A program made the position numbers and the translations under genes. The notes under the pieces are model-generated. The model was given only the letters and a program-made list of their open reading frames with translations, was not told the DNA's origin and made no database searches. 64,000 bases of DNA from Tethya wilhelma (lineage: Eukaryota; Porifera; Demospongiae; Tethyida; Tethyidae): positions 6,782,191 through 6,846,190 of the forward strand of contig CAXIPT010000002.1 of NCBI GenBank assembly GCA_964030475.1, in the 5' to 3' direction. This document shows, one piece after another, positions 57,780 through 64,000 of this stretch (its first letter is position 1; each line of letters opens with the position of its first letter).

Positions 57780-58235
57780 CCACACTTGTAGTCTTGAAAA
57801 AAGTGAATGAACAAGTAGTAAAAAATTTCAAAAACTATAATCAGTGTAGGAATTGGCAGTGCATGCAGTAATAAGTATATTGGAACAAGGAATAGTCTCA
57901 ATTTTGGCATAATAAACTTCATTTTTTGTGCCCAAGTCTTGACCAGTAATTAATCTAATCCTGCCTGCTGTACTTTATTCTACATTTTAGCTGAGTGATA
58001 TATAGGATTGGCAGGAATTTGAACCATTGAATGGGATAAAATGTGATACTGATAATTACGCTATAGCTATAATTTAAGTTACGCATCATTCTTTGAACAA
58101 TTTACGATAATTAGCTATGAGGGATCGAAAATGAAAATGACGAAGTATATTCCTTGTTCCAATACTTTTTACTGCACTGCCCATTCCTACGTAATATACA
58201 CTGCTTATTACTTTTTTGAAATTTTTACTACTTGT
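57780..58235. mobile_element. Element X centre, diverged copy
   Basis: AACAAGTAGTAAAAAATTTC and GTGTAGGAATTGGCAGTGCA at the left; GCACTGCCCATTCCTACG and TTTTTACTACTTG at the right, around a spacer. Confidence 0.72.
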
Positions 58236-58260
58236 ATAATTATATGCCAATAGATCTGAA

Positions 58261-58653
58261 TACCGTACTGGCCCGTTGTTAAGCGCATCTCGCGTATAGG
58301 TGCTTATTCATTGATAAGCGCTCATGCAACTGTAAGTCTACTGGCTCGTTATTAAGCGCACCGTCGACTTTTGACACCTTATAGGCATAATATACTCTTA
58401 TTACACTCCTGATCTGCAGCAGCACGTCAATTCTTGGTACATTTTGAGCTTATTATAATTAATTGTTTGTAGTTTTCTGCAGCACAGTGGACGCAGCGAT
58501 ACTTCGCCACTTGGATGTGTACTTTGAACTCTAATGTTATTTCTAACTGAAGCCCATTTATGACTCATTTATAGGCGTTTACTCACATATAAGCGCATAC
58601 TTTCTTCCTGGGGAAATAATGGCGCATGCGCTTAACAACGCACCAGTACGGTA
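58261..58653. mobile_element. MITE with TACCGTACTGG..GTTGTTAAGCGC ends
   Basis: The left end TACCGTACTGGCCCGTTGTT is mirrored at the right with two mismatches (CGTTGTTAAGCGCAT shared). TA at each edge suggests a Tc1/mariner-type site. The interior repeats TAAGCGC motifs. Confidence 0.82.
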
Positions 58654-59944
58654 TGCTTACAAAGCGGGCCAACTCCTGTCTGTCTTGCCACCCAATTGCA
58701 ACACTATTCAACAATGACCCCTATCCCTGGCCCTAGCCCTAGCACTAACCCTAGAGTCCTAGCCACTGTCCTCAGCCCAAGTTATCTGCTAGCCACGTAG
58801 ATGAAGCTAGGCCTATTAGCTCTATAACCATCATAGTAGAGTGCTCGTCCTAGCAATATATTCCCTCTATATAGGTTGTATAATGATATTAAAATTATCA
58901 TGAATTAATGTCTCTAGTAGCTATAGATATATGAATATTCTAATTTGAACACTGATTGGGACTAAAACTGGCATTACTGGACATGTATGTAAAAATTGCT
59001 GAATCAGTGATCTTTTCCTGCTGATTCAGCAACATTTACAGAGAAAATATGCTAATCTGGCAGGAAAGGATCATTGACTCAGAAGTTTTTAAGCAATCAA
59101 CATTAATCGCTAATTGCACACTAGCACTTGCAACTTCCTCTGATTGAACTCAACACGGATTCTAGATAACGCACACTAGATCAGTAGGCATCATGATGGC
59201 CTCGAAACTAAGCAGCACATGCATGTACAAAAGCCTCAAATCTCAGTATAACTACAGTGTTTTGGACAGCAAAAAGTGTAATTCTACAAGATCATTCAGA
59301 TTTATGGACGTACTAAATACCACCTATATTTTGTCCTTAGTCTAAGAGCTGCCTTTCTTGAGATTTCGATTGAACAGACAAACAGACAGCCTGACAGACA
59401 AAACGACTATACCGTAATCCTCTGCATGTGCTTTGCATGTGCCGAGTCTTAATAATAAGTGAATCCCTATAAAATGTACATAAATGATAGAATTCTATAA
59501 TGTTGCTATAGCCACCAAGGAAAATTAATATTGGGCTGTACAGAGCTTTTTCATGATCAGCTGTGTGGTTGTCCAGTAAAGAACTGATTGTCCTTAACTG
59601 ACCTGCATGAATTTGCACTTTGTCAGTGATATGTTGTACATCTAATAGGTCCTTCATTGCTCTCAACCGTATCATAGTAAAGACATCTCTGAGATTTATT
59701 GGCAACAAATGGCTAACAGCTCTTATGCTACTCCATATTCACAGGGATATATAGACAAGAGGTATATGACAAGTTTGGCAGGAGGCATCCCAGGAGAATG
59801 AAGATACAATATCTTGAATAGTAAAATTTACATAAACAGTACTGCCACGTACACTTTCACACTTATATAATTGCTCGCTTTTATTATTATTGTAACACAC
59901 TGTTGCATATAACTGGACTTAATAGTACATTATTTGTGTAATAT
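58654..59944. other. Intergenic region without an identified gene
   Basis: Holds a short CCCTAG/CCCTAA-rich stretch at 58720-58760 and a 123-codon minus-strand frame (59337-59708) that I cannot assign. No splice-supported exon set is evident. Confidence 0.4.
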
Positions 59945-60418
59945 CATACGTACGGTAGTACGTATAGTAGGAATGGCCTGTCCCATAGACACACTACAAA
60001 ATGTTGGTCACTATAAAAATCTAGCGAAACAAAGTTAAACCTTCAAAGTTGCTCAGAGGCTCTCAGTGACAGAATATACCAACTGCATACAAGGCCTAAA
60101 GCTCACAAAAACTTTCCTCAGCACTCGTAGAGAGCGCTAGTGGGAAGCCACAATAATGCCATTTTTGTTCTGCTAACGTACGTACATACGTACTTACTTC
60201 CTAACTGACTTACTTGAAAAGGATTTCCAGAAAACATGCAGAAAGTGCTGAGCCAACTTTGACAGCACAAAGTAAGTTCTTTTCATGGGTACTACATTCC
60301 TTCATACTTGTTTTCATCTTAAATATATAGGCCTAAACAAAAACTAGAAAGCTTTAAAACTTAGTGTATAAATTCATGTACTACAATGCAGCCATATCTT
60401 TGTAGGTAGAGTTCAAGG
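59945..60418 (+). mobile_element. Foldback element X, forward arm (truncated)
   Basis: Begins ATCATACGTACGGTAGTACG, contains CCTCAGCACTCGTAGAGAGC, and breaks off at GTAGGTAGAGTTCAAGGTC. Confidence 0.8.
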
Positions 60419-61713
60419 TCCGGCATTAATTGTCTTCCAAATGCAGAAATTTTGGCATGCAGAGTGTTATAAACGGCTATGATAGCTACATCCCATTGAT
60501 AAAAATCATATTCAAACAGATAGAAATTCAATGAAAGTTGAAATACATGCATAAATCAAAACTTGATCAAGAGCTAGCTTGAGCTGTTATCATGAAAGAA
60601 GTTAGTGGGCGAAAAGAAAGAATGCTTATATAGAGCAGTAGCCACGAAATCCTGTGAAAAACCAGTACACAAGTGCACCTCCTTTCTTTCACAATCAAGG
60701 TGTTGTGACTGCACGTACTAAAATATACATGCAAGAAAAGCTTTACACGGTTACTCCTTCACAATTCTTTCGCCCACATATCCAAGCAACGCCATAATTA
60801 TTGGAAGACAAAAAGGGAAACAAAGGAACCAAGAAAGATGAAAGAAGCTCCAAAGAATAGGCCCTATTAGTGCTTGTTAGCATAAGAGACTACATCTTTA
60901 ACACACAAATTGAAATGGTTGTTAATGACTTTACTTATTGCTGATAATTGAGTTGAAACCGCAAATAACAATGACACATTACACCATTGGTTCAACAAAC
61001 AACTCAACACATGTACATAGTTTACGTAGATCAAAGGAAACATTGAAAACAACCCTCCACTTGTTACCCCTCTACTAATAAGGACACAGCAATAGACTAC
61101 TACATGTTGCAGCTCTTAGCTCTAGCACATCCCATAACAACCATTGCAACAGAACTTCAGCAAGCTAACATGGATGCAAGCTTTACAACAAGTTAGCTAA
61201 ACCATTTCTCAACAACAGCCTTGAACGNAGAGGCACAGGGTATAATAACAAGATATGCATAATTGTCAGATGCTTCAGTTACTTGACAAAACATAAACAG
61301 AATACTATAAAGTGATTAACAGAAAGCAAAATGATAATTTTAGCATGGTAAACACACATGCAGTAATCATTTATAGATGCATGTGTAGCTACTCATACAG
61401 GTAAAAAAAGTAGACTAGCTATAGTAGTGGTTGCTATCATGAAAAACAATATAATTAAGGATCTCAATCTGGAACTGTCAGCCCAAACAGCCAATAATAT
61501 ATAGTTGCAGTACACAGAGTGAATCAGAATCAAGAAATATTGACATGCATATTATGACAATCTAATGCGAATGTTCTTGTAGATTAATACTTACATTTGA
61601 TTCCATATTCTTTATATTCTCTCCTTTTCAGAGAGTGACATCTCTTGCCATCGTTTGGCTACAATTTTGTTTTTCTCAGCATGAGAGTGAATCAATCAGC
61701 AGTAATACATCAT
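60419..61713. other. Non-coding region
   Basis: AT-rich with a loose inverted pair (GTGGGCGAAAAGAAAGAATG near 60606, ATTCTTTCGCCCACA near 60764) that may be an old MITE. An N lies at 61228. I see no gene. Confidence 0.4.
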
Positions 61714-61985
61714 ATACGTACGGTAGTACGTATAGTAGGAATGGGCCGAGTCCCGGCCGACTGTCCCATTGACATAATACAAAATGTTCATGCTTGTAAA
61801 CTTTCAGGGAAGCCTTCAAATGCATTTAATATAGCCTCCCCCAGACAGTTTGCTTACCGTGTATTAACCAAGAAAACAGGCAGAAAGTTTCTGGAGCACT
61901 CTGGAGAGAACGCTGGCAAGAAGCCACAAGAGTGCAATTTTGTTCTCCTTCCTTCCTTCCTTCCTAAGTATAGTACAATTTTACA
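61714..61985 (+). mobile_element. Foldback element X, rearranged forward arm
   Basis: ATACGTACGGTAGTACGTAT then GGAATGGGCCGAG and ATAATACAAAATGTTC, continuing with AGAACGCTGGCAAGAAGCCA and a TTCC microsatellite. A 119-codon frame across it is not a gene. Confidence 0.7.
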
Positions 61986-62459
61986 GAGAGTAAACAAACT
62001 ATAATAATTAAGGAACCATAAATTTTTGCTATGCTATATGGAACGCAGATATCTGTCAAGAATAATTCAATTTCTGTTTGAATTTCACAACTTAAGGCCA
62101 GATTTATATTGAATTAGCTATTTTCCCCATCATGACCCACAAAATGTGGAAGAAGGTGTGAGGTGCAGCGAAATAATTATGATCCTCCAACTTCTTCATA
62201 ATTATCTTCGTTAATCAAATAACACAACATAGTTTAACTTATGTCATTACTATAAGTACATGGTAATTTGTAAGTCTAATGACTTGTGGTATGAACAACA
62301 GTTGCTATACTAGTGGTAGACAGGAAGTTGCTAAAAATTTTATTATTAAACATGACCAGAAACCTTACAATTTAAGTGCACTTATGCAAGCTATACTATA
62401 CAGTTGTAATAACAACTAGCTAGCTGACCACATATATAGTTACTACAAGTAACAAAAAC

Positions 62460-63415
62460 TAAATGGGCAGTGCGGTAAAAAGTATTGGAACAAGAAATGT
62501 CTCAATTTCAGCACATGATCTACTTCATTTTTATGCTTGATCCCTGATATGGATCTTCAGTGTCATAAATGCATGCAATAATAATATTCTACCATACAGC
62601 TTATTTAGTATTGCATTGGTTTGTGGAGTAAACTAATACAGACAGGTAACTTTTAAATTAGTAAACTGGACTGCCAGCCAAGAGTTGCACGGTTATAAAA
62701 ATGAAGTATTCATGTTGCGAAATTGAAACATTCCTTGTTTTAATACTTCTTACCACACTGCCCATTCCTATACACTATATTTATTTTTTAAATTTTTGTT
62801 ACTTGTTCATTCACTTTTTTTACAACACTGAGTGTGGAGACTATCAGAGACTGGTTAGTCCTTGAAAAAAGCTTGAGTCAATGAGTAACAGCTACATACG
62901 TGCAAGTAAAATTGGCTGAGGAGGCTAATGCGCATGCGCATAGTAATGGCACGTGGATAATGACCTTTGAACCATACCTACAAATGGCCGGCTACATATT
63001 CTCAGTTTCAAAAGCTTTCTTGTTTTTGTTTAGGCTTATTTGTGATGTAAACGAGTATCAAGGAAGGTATACTACCTATGAAAAGGAGTTAGTTAATTTG
63101 TGCTATCAAAGTTGGCTCAACACGTTCTGTTTCTCTGGGAATGCTTTTCAAGTAAGTCTGTTAGAAATTAAGTACGTACGTAAGTTAGGATAACTGTTGT
63201 GGCTTCCCACTAGCTCTCTCTAAGAGTGCTGAGGAAAGTTTCTGTGAGTTTTAGGCCTTGCATGCGATTGGTAATCTGTCCGTTAGAGCCTCTGAGCAAG
63301 TTTGAAGGCTTAATTTTGTTTTGATAGATTTTTATGATCATAAACATTTTGTATTGTGTCTATGGGATATTCGGTCCATTCTATATATAGCTACGTCCTA
63401 CCGTATACGTATGAT
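62460..63415 (-). mobile_element. Foldback element X, centre plus reverse arm
   Basis: Centre 62460-62820 (ATGGGCAGTGCGGTAAAAAG.. / ..ACCACACTGCCCATTCC); arm to TACCGTATACGTATGAT at 63415, with GCGCATGCGCA at about 62931. Confidence 0.8.
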
Positions 63416-64000
63416 TACGCAAAGTAGTAGGAGCAATTAAGTTCGCAAACATGTAATTTTAGACCTGTTTAGATCAAAAATAGCACGATTTCTATTTTTA
63501 GTTGACTATAATAATATAGTGATGCAGTTCCTTTGATAGATGCAACATTATCCACATGTAGCTAATAGTCTACAAAGAATATACATTGTTAATTGAAATT
63601 GTGACTATCTCAGTAACTGAATTGATTGAAATGCTCCCAGTTCACAGTGAGAAGATAATTTCATGTGATCAGCAGGTAATAATGAATAAATGCATGATGC
63701 AATCATACATAATAAGTATACAGAGATGATTAAATTGCTATAAACAGGATCTAAAAAAAAAAAAAGATCTGGAAATTTTTTCTTCAGAATCTATAGATTC
63801 TAAAATTTTGAAGAGTTTTAACAACTTAGATCTAAGCCACTTGACTAAGCAGGTCGGCTTCATGAATTATAAGCTTTGTGATTTAATATAGGTCTAAGCT
63901 TAGACCTATAAGCTTTGTGAATAGGTATAAGCTTAAGCCTTTATGATTAGATATCTAATCTTAGGCCTAAGCTTCTATGATTAGGTTTAAACTTAGACCT
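63416..64000. other. AT-rich tail with palindromic AAGCTTAGACCTATA motifs
   Basis: From about 63830 to the window end, short units such as TAGGTCTAAGCTTAGACCTA (a perfect palindrome at 63892) and AGATATCTAATCT repeat in both orientations. This is probably the start of a repeat continuing beyond the window. No gene. Confidence 0.5.

Noticed and set aside
58715..58762. CCCTAGCCCTAA-like stretch suggesting interstitial telomere repeats
   Set aside because: Units are irregular (CCCTAT, CCCTGG, CCCTAG, ACTAACCCTAG) and few, so a simple low-complexity origin is as likely.
59337..59708. 123-codon minus-strand frame
   Set aside because: No recognisable motif. The C-terminal part reads a GACAGACAGAC-type repeat, and no supporting exons are near.
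61645..62004. 119-codon plus-strand frame
   Set aside because: It reads through a rearranged element X arm and a TTCC microsatellite.

Overview
The window is from an intron-rich animal genome. Coding sequence sits in short exons with GT..AG introns. The intergenic DNA and introns are AT-rich and packed with dinucleotide microsatellites and small inverted-repeat transposons. The protein set (CREB-type bZIP, NIDO/Calx-beta/EGF extracellular protein, secreted GH3 and GH16 glycosidases) fits an early-branching marine invertebrate. A sponge is my best guess because Calx-beta arrays and this style of MITE are familiar there, but species identity is an inference. The sequence is a draft scaffold: single Ns at 8308, 13724, 27433, 31248, 49377, 53872, 55916 and 61228, and N runs at 10207-10245 and 36602-36629. 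Several of these joins distort the genes.

Layout. 1-206 (+): last coding exon of a CREB/ATF1-like bZIP factor. 661-1023: hAT-like MITE. ~1022-2611 (+): intronless GH16 glycoside hydrolase with catalytic signature EIDIE. 3404-18872 (-): one 20-exon gene for a secreted protein built as signal peptide, NIDO domain (split by two low-complexity insertions), a tandem array of Calx-beta domains, and a C-terminal EGF-like domain. All its exon phases agree. 20719-55426 (-): a tandem family of GH3 beta-xylosidase-like genes. Copy A (20719-27432) is a C-terminal half. Copy B (27837-38640) has the full plan: signal peptide, ricin-type beta-trefoil, GH3 catalytic domain, C-terminal domain, FN3-like end. 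A degenerate relic lies at 38941-39340. Copy C (40209-55426) lacks the first six exons. 55.4-64 kb: almost only repeats (SINE, a large TIR element, a LINE fragment, foldback elements); I found no convincing host gene there.

The GH16 and GH3 enzymes suggest extracellular breakdown of beta-glucan, xylan or algal polysaccharide, with the lectin domain holding the enzyme on its substrate. The NIDO/Calx-beta/EGF protein looks like a calcium-dependent adhesion or matrix protein. That these neighbours act together is not shown by the sequence.

The most useful observations are: the split NIDO plus exon-pair Calx-beta architecture; a Calx-beta half-domain missing exactly at a scaffold join; a GH3 'copy B' whose affinity switches from A-like to C-like exactly at the N at 31248; a 945-bp near-identical duplication across the N at 53872; and transposon insertions whose empty sites can be read in the same window.
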